A DNA stretch of 64,000 nt from Apostichopus japonicus (lineage: Eukaryota; Echinodermata; Holothuroidea; Aspidochirotida; Stichopodidae). The stretch is from NCBI RefSeq assembly GCF_037975245.1, contig NC_092565.1, positions 23,269,499 through 23,333,498 of the forward strand, given 5' to 3'. The position numbers and the translations under genes were made by a program. The notes beneath the pieces are model-generated. The model searched no databases and was not told the DNA's origin. It saw only the letters and a list, made by a program, of their open reading frames with translations. The stretch's first letter is position 1; every line of letters begins with the position of its first letter. This document shows positions 39,501-49,811 of this stretch, piece by piece.

Positions 39501-42500
39501 TAATGTACTTAGCTTGAGTGGTATGTAAAGAAAATGGTTGTAAATGTTACATTACTTGTAACATATCCTAATGATTATCTTTTTACCCAAGTAAAAGTAG
39601 CCTTGCCGATTGCACACAATGTTAAGCAGTAATACCTACTGTATGTTCAGTATCTTTGAGTACTAGCTGAGGGCCGGGGGGGGGGGGGCCGGTTGGGACA
39701 GGAGAAGAATAAATATGCGTAGCTGGCAACATCAACAGACTGATACTGTTAAATTTGATTGTTAAGCAACCTTGGAATCTCAGCCACTTCGTTTATGATG
39801 TCCTTGTGGAAAATGTTGTCAGCGATAACCTCTGTTTATGCAAATTTGAAATAATATAAGTAAATTGAGACAACAGCAAAGTGTTTTTAAAACTGCAGAA
39901 GCAGATTTTTCCCTTTCTAGCTGGTAAAATTACTTTGCTTTATCAAATTTTGAGATAAACCAAATATTGAGATATTGTTTCTTCTACAGCTGGGAAGCCC
40001 AAGAAGGAGAATGCTCTTCAAACCATCTGTCTAATGCTTGGACCTGATTATATCACTGATATTATTGAGGTAATGAATATTTATACCATGTTTATTCATG
40101 AGGAATATTTATATCATGTTTATTCATGAAGAAAGTGCTATGTAGCTAATGTTTTATGAAGATAAGCAATAAGTGATCTTTGTATAAAAGTTGCTATTTT
40201 TGTGTTTTCTTTGCTACAATCTGGGGAAACCATACTTGACCATTAAAATGATTTAATTTATCTTGTATTTTATTTTTTATTTTATTACACTTTTTTCTCT
40301 TTTTTTCTGCAGGTCGAAACATCTGATCACGCTCGTTTGAGAATCCGATTAGCTTTCAATAACTTCTTTGAGGTCAGTGCTTGTGATGAATTCTGGTGAG
40401 AATTTGAGATGTGGTGAAATGTCTGACTCTGTGTGTAAATGTGGTATATCCTTCAATGAAAGTACATATAGACAGGACAGGTAGTTTCGGCATTATGGTA
40501 ACTCTCCAAAGTATGGTGTCCTAAACCTAGGCATTCATTCATAACATATTCCCCCCCCCCACCTACCCCCAACCCTTTATCTATATAGTGACAGTAGTGT
40601 ATTATCATGAACAAACTTGTCTTGTATTATTGATTCACTCTATGGGTAGATATGCATTTTATTACCATTTTAGCAGTTTGAATAAGGGGTGGAGATAGCA
40701 CGGTGGTGGGGTGTGGATCAGATAAGCAGACTACAAGGTATTTGTATGCTCAATTGGTCCAGTCTGTGTGAACATGATTTTCCCTTGTAAAATTGTTAGG
40801 CAGAGCAAAATGTTTCCAATGAATTGATGATATTTTTTACCTCTTCCCATCCATTAGTTTGAGCAAGGAAATGAGGTGGAGGAAAAATTGATATTTTCTG
40901 TACCAGATTTCATCGGTTTCGCTTGTCGGCAAGTTGGTGAGTGAAGTTCTTGTGTTTCAGTTTACATTGTCAGAGAATACTTCAGAAGCTTTGTTTTCCT
41001 CTGGAATTGGCAGTCAATACCATTCATCTTTGGTATCTACGAATACGCAGAAGCTTTAATCTATGTGAATATTTTGTTTAAATAAAAATAAAATGAAGAA
41101 TAACTAGCAAAAGGGTGGGCTCAAAAAATCCCTTCTGGTAACTTTCACATTCACAACTTTTATAATGTCTCACAGAATGTGTTTCTGGTAGCCTGAATAG
41201 CTCCCCATCTCGACACGTCCGTGTAGCCAGTCTGTTAAGATAGAAGTTGCCGGCCTTTGGCCTCATATTTATGTTTTCCTATTGATGAATTGATGTGTTC
41301 TAATCATCTTTGTCTTAAATCTTTCTCAAGATGAATTGCTTATTGATTAATAAACTGATTATTGATTTTGCTCCTTTTTAACAAACAGGGAGTAGAATCA
41401 GAGGAGCAGTGTCAAGGGTCAAATTTGACGAGTTTCATCGCCATTCTATGAAGCTTCTGCAAGTGGCTGTCTTTGGAACGGATGATAAAGGCCAAATGAA
41501 GTCAAAACTGAAATTTGAAGCCAACAAATTGGTGAGTTTTGTGTGGTCTGATTATTCACATTAAAACATAGTCGCAAGATTTATAGTAAGAATGAGAACA
41601 TTTTCCAAGAAAAGAGTTGAACTGTTTTAATAGGTCAGGTCAGGTCAGGTCAGGTCATTCTTTTCCACTTGTTTACACCAAGGGATTTTGGTAGAGACTG
41701 GTTGTTGCAGTAGCTTTTTGTAATCTTAAAGCAGATATCTGTTTGTGCTTATTAATAGTCAGCAATTTTACCAAACTCTACCAATTATTATCTCATAAAA
41801 GGGCTAATTAACTAAGAAACTGTTTAGAGTTTTTCACCTTCTATATATAAATGTTTGACTAATTTGTGGAATACTTCAAATTCTAATAAAGCTGTTGCCA
41901 AGGCACTATTTTCATGTACTGTTGATCATGTGCAAGATCAAGATGACCACTTTCAACGATTTTGTTACATATTATTTTCATTATCTGACTTGAAAATTAA
42001 GTAGTCACACTAATGAACTGAATTGTTAAGGAGATTTTTTTCCTGTTACAAATTTACCATCATCGATGGAAGAAAGCCTCTTTAAACCGTAAAGCAACTA
42101 GATGTTTCTGTTGAATTTACAAATGTGAATGTTCAGAAAGTAGTGAATTACAGTCAACGTGACCATAAATTATAATCTTTCAATTATCTGCTCTTTCATC
42201 ATCATTTGTTTGTAGTATCCATCAGTCCTTTGATATTTATATTTTATTTTTAGGTCATCACTAATATAGACATTCAGTCTGTTGAGCCGGTGGACCAGAC
42301 CATGAAAGACAGCTTGCTCAAATCGGTTCAAATGGCAATAGAAATTGCAACCAGGTGAGTGAAATAATTAAATTATTAAAACAAAAGAACCTAAACTTGA
42401 CAAACCGTGTCATTTCATGTATTTATGATAGTAGCTCCGAATGGACTCACAAGGGTATTAAATTATACACAGGCTCAATGGTGACATAATTTTGCCAGCC

Positions 42501-45500
42501 AAGAAAAACATGAAAGGCATAATGGAAGACTTTTAGGTGCACAAGGGGGAAACCCTAAATATTGTATCCCAAAATTTGAATGATGATTTCAATGTGAATA
42601 AAAGACAGAAGAGAAGAAAGTGGGTTGTTTTGCTTAGTAATTCTAAGGTGATTTTTGTTTCTCTTTGTCTGTGAGGTAGGATTTCTCACCCCCCCCCCAC
42701 CCAGATCCTTCTACATCAAAGAGAAAAGCATATTGTGGACATTTCCCCCCCCCCCCCCTCCACTATTCTTAGAAGCTGCAAATCCACTGCTACTATGTAA
42801 TCAAATCTCTTGATTTCTTTTTCTTTTGTCAGTTCTGTAGAGAGGACAGCTGGCCACGAGGCAGCTCGCAAGGAACAAGAGGCCAAAGGACATCTGGAGA
42901 GACAACGACTGGTGAATCAGAAGGAAGCAGAGAAAGCCAGGAGTATTTTATACGAACTCAGAGCCCAGACATCGGCTGTGGAATCAACAGGGCAGGCCAA
43001 AGCAGAGGCACAGGTGAGGCACCAGCTAGTACACTCTTTCAGGAAATAGTAAACATGTTAAAGTGATTACTTCAAAGTGATTACTTTCTGGTAGCAGGAG
43101 CAAATTGTACCAAAAATTTGGTCACAAAAAGTCAGCATGACTGATAGGTAGAAATTACTTGGGGAAAACTGTTATATTGGTAGATAAAACAACACATACT
43201 GCCCACCCCACCCCTCCCCCCCTTGCCCCACTTCATTCTCTCCTTGAGTTTGTAGATGCTTATCTGGTGAAGCGAGTGTCAACCAACTTTTACTCGGTTA
43301 GACTAAGATGTTGAGATGAAGTTTTCACCCTCCAGTGTGGTATATTATTACATTGATATATCCATACAACATCCTGTGGCTATATTTGCATGGGTCCTTA
43401 GAACCCCAGACTCCTCCACCCAAAGAAAGAAAACACTTGTGTTTCAACTGTCTCCTCAGGCTCTGCATATCCTTCTCAGACTACCACTAAATAAGTATAA
43501 GAAAAATGGTGAGCTGCCCTCTCCCCCTGTCGCTACCAAAGAAGAAGGAGATTTAGACACCCATAAACTTCAAGGTGGCTATGCATTGATATGTATATAT
43601 ATCACTAATGAGTGAGTTATTGTTTATGTTCAGGCTCAAGCTGAGAAGCTCTTGATAGAGGGCCAGAGCAGTATTGATGAAGCAACCCTGAAACAGGAGG
43701 CTGAGAACATCATTCACTCTACCGACCTGGAGATACAGACAATGCTGAGAGAGGCAGAACTGTCTTACCAGCAGCAACAGGACACGCTGGAGTTAGATAC
43801 GAAGAAGAGGATGGCAGAAATAGAGGTGAAATGGACGTTAATGGGTCCTGAATGGGTGGTGAGGTGGGAGGAAAGGGTGTATAGGGACCAAGGTTTGTGT
43901 ACTAAAGAAGGCTTGGAGGAGGGAGGAAAGGGTGAAAGCAGGAACAAGGTTTCTGTACTAAAGAATGCTTGGAAGTGGGAGGAAAGGGTGTATAGGGACC
44001 AAGGTTTGTGTACTAAAGAAGGCTTGGAGGAGGGAGGAAAGGGTGTAAGCAGGACCAAGGTTTGTATACTAAAGAAGGCTTGGAAGTGGGAGGGATGGGT
44101 GTAAGGAGGACCAATGCCTGTGTACTAAAGAGTGCCTGGAGGAGGGAGGAAAGGGTGTTAGTAGGACTAAGGCTTGTGTACTAAAGATTGCTTGGAGGAG
44201 GGAGGAAAGGGTGTAAGCAGGACCAAGGCTTGTGTACTAAAGATTGTCTGGAGGAGGGTGGGAAGGGTGTAAGTAGGACTAAGGCTTGTGTACTAAAGAT
44301 TGCTTGGAGGAGGGAGGGAAGGGTGTAAGTAGGGCCAAGGCTTGTGTACTAAAGACTTAAGACTAAAGTACTGGCTGGTACATCTGTATCAAGTTGGGCA
44401 TTGTTTGCTTTGTAAGTGATTTCTTGAAATAAAGTCTCTTTGTCAAGGTAGACATGTTTTTTTCATCTTGCAGGTTGAGAAATTTGCATCCATGGTGGAC
44501 AGTATTGGAATTGAGACCATCACAAAGATAGCCATTGCTGGACCTGCATCCAAGGTAAAGATTACCTTAGAATGACCAGAGGTTTATTCACCATACATTC
44601 CTGGTTTTAAGTAATTGTATACCTGGAAGTGTTTTATGTTTGCTTTAGTTTCTCTTCTGATAGCTTGGTTAAAATGTACCTGATATCATATTTAGAAACT
44701 CAGTTTTCCCACACAGTTTCCAAAGTACATTTTGTGTTAAGTGTACTAAAATTGCAGTCTACTCGTTAAGGGAAATCGATAATATGTGAATAATTACAAT
44801 CTAGGACACTGAAAATGGGAGGGCTGTCGATGCCCTATGATGGTCAAGTCTGCCTATAGAAAAACAGTCTTCCTCAAATTCAATTGAGCATTAATAACTT
44901 GTTACTTGATAGCACAAACTACCCAAAGTACTGCCATTAGGATTCATCCTTGAGCGCACCTAATTAATTGACCAGTCACCTGTATGATTGTAAACACAAG
45001 TGCTCTTTTGGTCAGCACTACTTTCCTGTATGAAGACAAATTTGGCTTGACCACTGAAATAGTACACTTTGTGTTTAAACATGAATTTGTGTAAAGGAGC
45101 GTTCAGTATGGCTAGCATTATGAACTCGGGTCGATATTAAATCTCCCTTTTTTGGCCCAAAACAGGGGACTCGGTTGGTATTTGCTATAGGCAGGGTAGA
45201 CCATAATGCCTTCTCTCAGCCCCTTAATCCTTTTCCATCTCCTGTTCTGTTTTTTCCATTCTTCTTGGTTTAATTGAGAGAAGCAGTCAAGTATGGAAAA
45301 AGTGTTTACTTGATGCTTACAGGCCAGACTATCTAAAAGAGGATAAAGTCTTAATTCAAAGTAAAAAGAAAACGAGAGAATTACCTTTCTATTGTTATTA
45401 CCTGTTAGTTTCTTTGGCCAGTCAGTGAACTACCATTGGTATATTCTGTGAGCTGCACTCACTGACTTTTGTGAGGGAAGCAAAAATGGTAACCATTTTG

Positions 45501-45755
45501 TACAAATGGACAATCTTATATTGAAACAACCTTACTGATTATGGTTTGTTGTTTAAGTCAATAATTGATCTGATTGTATTCGTGCTTGATTACGTCATTA
45601 TATTTCCAACATTCATATCTTTTCTCTTCCAGGTTAATCTACTGAAAAGCCTGGGAATCAAATCTACCTTAATAACTGATGGCAACTCTCCCATAAATCT
45701 CTTCCAAACGAGTGAAGGTTTAGTCGCTGGAAATACCGGAAAGGGCAAAAAATGA
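24541..45755 (+). CDS. MVP: Major vault protein, 863 aa, 25 exons
   Basis: MVP forms the shell of the vault ribonucleoprotein. Exons: 24541-24594, 25451-25584, 26306-26369, 27057-27123, 27448-27605, 27973-28064, 28164-28233, 28869-29030, 29852-29993, 30298-30399, 34903-35014, 35600-35660, 36950-37044, 37873-37957, 38599-38655, 39424-39520, 39990-40069, 40313-40372, 40858-40936, 41389-41531, 42254-42354, 42833-43013, 43634-43825, 44474-44554, 45633-45755. All junctions are GT-AG, phases match, and the total is 2592 nt. Residues 1 to about 485 are vault repeats (recurring AGD/E-W...Y-P, e.g. [20 protein letters not shown]). About 517-640 is the SPFH-like shoulder (LFSVPDF-type segment, then [16 protein letters not shown]). 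About 641-800 is the charged cap helix (Glu/Arg/Gln-rich, [13 protein letters not shown]). About 800-863 is the cap ring ([20 protein letters not shown], ending GKGKK). Length fits the family (human 893). Exon 1 is short and is the least certain exon. Confidence 0.95.
25080..25330 (-). mobile_element. LINE 3'-end relic in MVP intron 1
   Basis: The minus strand reads [20 protein letters not shown], then a short tail ending in [13 protein letters not shown] and a stop. This matches the usual C-terminal pattern of jockey/CR1-type reverse transcriptases (WN-LP--VV-ASSVN-FKN). Only this tail remains. The upstream RT domain is absent, so it is a truncated, inactive insertion. Confidence 0.5.
29065..29434 (+). 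mobile_element. TTAA-flanked MITE, copy 1 (MVP intron 8)
   Basis: Flanked by TTAA on both sides (29061-29064, 29435-29438). Terminal inverted repeats: left AGGCATTGAAGACTCGCCCC; the right end reverse-complemented starts AGGGTATGAAGACTCGCGC. The 370-bp body has no ORF. A second copy lies at 49453-49807 in inverted orientation and is similar along its whole length. The TTAA target with short inverted repeats points to a TTAA-specific DNA transposon group (piggyBac- or Kolobok-like); which one cannot be decided here. Confidence 0.85.
30400..34902. other. Large MVP intron 10 with nested sequences
   Basis: This 4.5-kb intron sits between the exons ending ...EFTDKSAG and starting [12 protein letters not shown]. 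Its second half contains a broken gene on the opposite strand (32386-34331). The first half (30.4-32.3 kb) shows no recognisable feature beyond C-rich runs at 30.91 and 31.19 kb. Confidence 0.7.
32386..34331 (-). pseudogene. Broken mobile-element-type gene, antisense in MVP intron 10
   Basis: Exon-like blocks on the minus strand resemble a multicopy, intron-containing protein family seen in many marine invertebrate genomes and probably linked to mobile elements. Block 1 (34331 to about 33850) begins MAAPTG and carries [18 protein letters not shown], a [13 protein letters not shown] segment and [13 protein letters not shown]. It needs at least two frame changes: near 34150 (1-nt deletion or 2-nt insertion) and near 34020. 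It ends at a gtaagc donor. Block 2 (about 33180-33072) has [14 protein letters not shown] then a stop. Block 3 (about 32757-32386) has [31 protein letters not shown] and a Cys-rich end, interrupted by TGA at 32500-32502 where the family usually has Cys (CSC...CTDLC pattern). After that stop the frame stays open to a natural end at 32386. Mid-protein sequence is missing. It is clearly non-functional; the family link is from memory of motif patterns. Confidence 0.65.
36424..36721. repeat. Nested tandem duplication in MVP intron 12
   Basis: Three copies of a roughly 66-75-bp unit (tagtagtgttttg[tc]agacgtgt...gtctagc[tc]cagttgcct). Copies 2 and 3 also share the following cagtactcatactcagcctc segment, and copies 1 and 3 share the preceding attgaatacatc segment. 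This indicates successive duplications of different length. Confidence 0.8.
39201..39255. repeat. CA microsatellite in MVP intron 15
   Basis: Imperfect (AC)n tract of about 55 bp with interruptions. Confidence 0.85.
41632..41657 (+). repeat. (AGGTC)5 pentanucleotide repeat
   Basis: Five perfect AGGTC units followed by A, in MVP intron 20. The array reproduces overlapping AGGTCA nuclear-receptor half-sites, but the 5-bp spacing fits no standard receptor dimer element. Confidence 0.8.
43853..44364 (+). repeat. About 57-bp minisatellite in MVP intron 23
   Basis: About nine imperfect copies of a roughly 57-bp unit (core ggaaagggtgtaagcaggac and cttgtgtactaaagattgc). The array begins about 30 bp after the exon 23 donor at 43826. 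The exon's reading frame stays open into the array to 44104, so a retained intron would add repeats rather than stop at once. The spliced product fits the family much better. Confidence 0.85.
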
Positions 45756-46540
45756 TGTGATATGGTCATTTTATTGGTTGATTGAATGTATCCTTGACAA
45801 CAACCTGTTTGGTTTTCTTATCTGTTTACAATACTCGCAGAATTCAAGTCTCAAGTAATCAAGTCTTTGGAGCAATGTTTAGTGCAAGGATGTTAAAAAA
45901 GGGGAAATTCCCCAGTCAATTTATGTTAGGGGTGATTTTTTTTTTTGTGGGGGGATTTTCAAGAGTGTTAGTAGTTAGACATATCTACAGATGCCGGTAC
46001 GGAAATTTAGCGCACATATAGTACATACACTGTAGAGTGCCGCACTAACGAAGCCAGTGTTTCTTTTTGGAAAGATTTGACCAATCACAATTACTCCTTA
46101 CAAAAATTGACAAAGCTTTATAATATCCAGCTTTTTATTGGCAAGTTTTGTAACTACAGTAATGGTGCAAGTAGCGGGAAGTACCAGGAATTGTGGGAGA
46201 TTCCCCCAAAGAGAAACTATTTTTGTGGGACCCTCAAGGTAAATTGCTGGAATCCTGCAATCGGATGTCCTAGTGTGAACACTGCTTCAGAGTCCTTATA
46301 TAGTGTTACTCTGAGTACCTGCTGTTTTCTTATTGTAAACAGGAAAATTATGCAACAATCTGAACTACAAGAAAATTCATGTCATTGTATATGTAAAGCC
46401 CAGGTTGCTTAAAGTTGCAAGCAAGAATACTAACAAGTGGAGTGGGGAGAGGTGGGGGGAGGGAGGGGTGTTTTGAGTTGGTTGCTTGGTTGAAAGTTAT
46501 TTTGAAAACCAATAACATGTCCTAACAGTAATAAACTTTG
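45756..46540 (+). other. MVP: MVP 3'UTR (inferred)
   Basis: Sequence after the TGA at 45753-45755. The first AATAAA seen is at 46530-46535, which would give a 3'UTR of roughly 0.8 kb. No cleavage site can be fixed from sequence alone. Confidence 0.45.
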
Positions 46541-49448
46541 GCATTTTTTCTGATATTGATATTGGAACAATCACTAATTATGATTTTAAGATTACTCCAC
46601 CACTTTATATGTCCATCAGGCAGGTTGGCCTTCCCTGGTTTATAGTTTATAAAACAGTAGTAACAGTAATTTGGTAATTTTTCTCTTTTTCATGTTTATT
46701 TCATATAAGGTTTTATATAAATAATGTGGTGAATAATAGCACGTGGCAGGTATACTTAGGGCCACTTAGATATATTGATAATGGTCTTCATGCAATAGTT
46801 ATAATGTACCTGGTCTTTCAACGTCTGTCTTAGTGGCCTTATCATTTATTCTGGAATATTTAAGCCACTCTGGTAAGAGATTCTTGTAAATGTTCTCCTT
46901 CAAACCTCTTAGATTTTTTTCATTCTTCTTTTTGAGCCCCATCCGAAGGGATTGAATAAGTCAGAGTTATTTTCAGAGTTTACCCAATTATGTCAAGTTT
47001 TCAAGTACTGCCATACTTGTTTGGTATTAAAAGTTATTATAAATTAACTGCCATTTTAACAGTTCTTACTTTGTGTTTAATTTCGTGAATCAAGCCGGTA
47101 ATCAGGTTTCTAACAATCCAGTATGCATTTAAAAAAATGAATAATTATTATAGTTTATGTATTTAAATTACATGCAATTTTGGTGAGAGAATGGAATTAA
47201 ATTGGAGAGATAATTGGAGTTTATGATTGCAAAGATTAAATAAGGGCATATATTGTCATGTAACTACCCAAGAAAGAGTTGTTTTCCTCTTTTGTTTTTA
47301 CATTTGCTTGATTAATACAGGGAAACGTTAGGACCAAAGTTAAATGAATGAATACTGACCAGTACAGTATCAGGTCATCAGTTGAGGGTGGAATTTTGAG
47401 GGGAGGGGGGGGGGGATTAAAGGACCTTCATCCTCCCCAAACTTAAGAGTTGGGTGTAGTTTGGATCTGCATCACTTTCAGTCACATATCACTTCCTGTG
47501 CGTCTCTGTTTTTTTGTTTTTTTTTGCGGTTTTCCCTGCACAAGATAATTACAGAAACCAGGCTTGCCTTAAAGTTTTGGTGGGTGGTAGGGCCTATTGG
47601 GATTGACAAACTTTCTGACTGCCTAGTGGTAAAATAGATATATCCTGAAGAAATGTCTGGTGTGTTAAGAGTGGGGGAGGGGGGGGGATGGGGTCGGCTT
47701 TAGGGAGTTGTAGACCAAACTTAAGCTGATTTTCCTCAACCATGCATTATAAAAAAATGGAAACCAGCATTAGGATTCTGAATGCCTGGCCAGCACAAAC
47801 CTCAAAATGTAAAGGTTTGGGACTATGTAACCCATTTGATATTGCTAATAATATTCTGTGTGGGACGCTGAATTTAAAGACCCTTTTACGTGACTCGCCA
47901 GGTGGAGCCAAAATGTATTGGTCAAATCATCATTTCAAATTCAAAGCAGATTTCCACAGAAAACAGAACCAACCCACTTACATCTTCCAATGAACGAATC
48001 TTATAAAACCACATAAGGCTGGGAACCCTGTTTGTTCACCAATTTTCTACCCCACATACCAACTTCTCCCTGTTCCCCTCCCCCTTCCCCCACCTCGATA
48101 TGAAGCCATGAGTCAGATTTTGGTGCTAAAATAACAATCTGCCATTGATGGACCCTTCCACAACATTATATCACTGACACTTATTACATTGTAAATGTTT
48201 TTGAAGACTACAAAAAAAAAAAACTATCATGGGACAAGTACAATAATAAGTTTGATTTGGACTACAGTATGTGACTATTATGTAATATATATGACTCCCA
48301 CTAACCCACTCACCCCACCCCCTTTACCATCAGAATTAGAAACGTCCATGTCATCAAGCGACTGGGGCTTCAGAAACTTGCACAAGAAATGAATCAAGGA
48401 ACAGGATGTGAAAATTACAGATTATTAATATTCATCATCTGAAAGAGAATGACTTTTAGATACGGATGCTGAAAAGGTTACCATAGAAACACTCATTGTT
48501 TTAGAGGAAAGTATATTAATGCATTGTACCCTCTCATTGACTGTTATTAGCTACTGGCTCTGACAATGTTGATTTATCTTAAGTTATTTTAACCTGATCA
48601 CTAGCTTAGAAATACCATCTTCAATATTCATAAGAAGTGAAATAGCATTTAAGATTTCAGATAAATACTTAATCCAATGACATTTTCATCAAGCCTAAAA
48701 GGTTATACCATTAGTTAAAATGAAGATGAGTAAAAATTTCATAGGTAACTTGATGAAAATAAAAAAATCAGTCCAATCATAAATATTTACAAACTAGCAC
48801 TCTGAGATGATCATATTTATATGATGAAAATCAATGTCTGCAAACTAGGTTAGACAAAAATAAAAAATAAATCTTCTTTTACAAGTCTTGGGGTTTTGAC
48901 TTTATTTAGCAGTCATGACTTTGATTGTCAATTTGTGGCAATATTATCAAACCTACCAGTTATTACATGGAAAAAGATTGTGAAGATTTTGGTATAAAAT
49001 AAAGCTTATTTAACATTTTTAACAATTTAAGCATTTCTTTGACCAGAGAAGTTACTACTGTACAAGTATTAAAGGATGATGTTATTAGTCAAGGTTGTCT
49101 TTCTATAGCAATTTTAATTGTTGAGCTATGACCCTTTAAAGAGATTAGGTTCATCAATAAAAGTGACTGGACAATATAGTCTAGTACATAGACTGTTAGA
49201 TTAGTTCCTCAGATGCAATACAAAACCCAATGGAAAACATAAGAATTTGATGGTCTCAAATAACATGTTTATATGATGTGTTACACATTTTTCAAGGACA
49301 AATTATGTTGATAGTAATCCAAGGGTGTTCTTTTGTTGATATGAAGTTAAAAGATGTTTTGGTTGAGTTATTAGAATTGATAAAACAATGGATTCATATG
49401 GACATTGAAGGCCTGCACCGTAGAGCTCACATCATCATCAATCTAGCC
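46541..49448. other. Intergenic DNA, no gene seen
   Basis: No ORF here resembles a protein family. G/C homopolymer-rich stretches occur at 47.40, 47.68, 48.08 and 48.31 kb. Later alternative polyadenylation of MVP within this region cannot be excluded. Confidence 0.5.
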
Positions 49449-49452
49449 TTAA

Positions 49453-49807
49453 AGGGTGTTTAGACTCGCGCACAAAGAAACGTCTCATGCCGGTAATCTG
49501 ACCTAGTTTCGCACGAGGTGTAACAGAAGTGTTAGACACCACCATCGATCCCAGAAAATACACACACAGCTTGCTACCGTCGGTAATTAGACACTTGTGT
49601 ACAGTCAACACATACAGCTACGGTCAATACCCACAACAGTGTACATAGCAGCGATGGACATCTCAGGTCTAGATAAAAGATAACAAGGTATCACGTTTCA
49701 TTACTGTCTGCATTTTGTAGCGACAAGAAGAAAACTTCACTTGCAAGCAACGGAAAGTTAACTTTTTCAGAGGGCGGCACACCGTTTGGGGCGAGTCTTC
49801 AATGCCT
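49453..49807 (-). mobile_element. TTAA-flanked MITE, copy 2 (inverted)
   Basis: Flanked by TTAA at 49449-49452 and 49808-49811. The left end AGGGTGTTTAGACTCGCGCA matches the reverse complement of copy 1's right end. The right end is the reverse complement of copy 1's left end (AGGCATTGAAGACTCGCCCC). Internal sequence matches copy 1 in reverse complement throughout, with substitutions and small gaps (355 versus 370 bp). There is no coding capacity. Confidence 0.85.
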
Positions 49808-49811
49808 TTAA

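Noticed and set aside
43765-44058. 97-codon minus-strand ORF
   Set aside because: Antisense shadow of the same minisatellite and MVP exon.
43652-44104. 150-codon plus-strand ORF as a separate gene
   Set aside because: Its first part is MVP exon 23; the rest is intronic minisatellite past a good splice donor at 43826.
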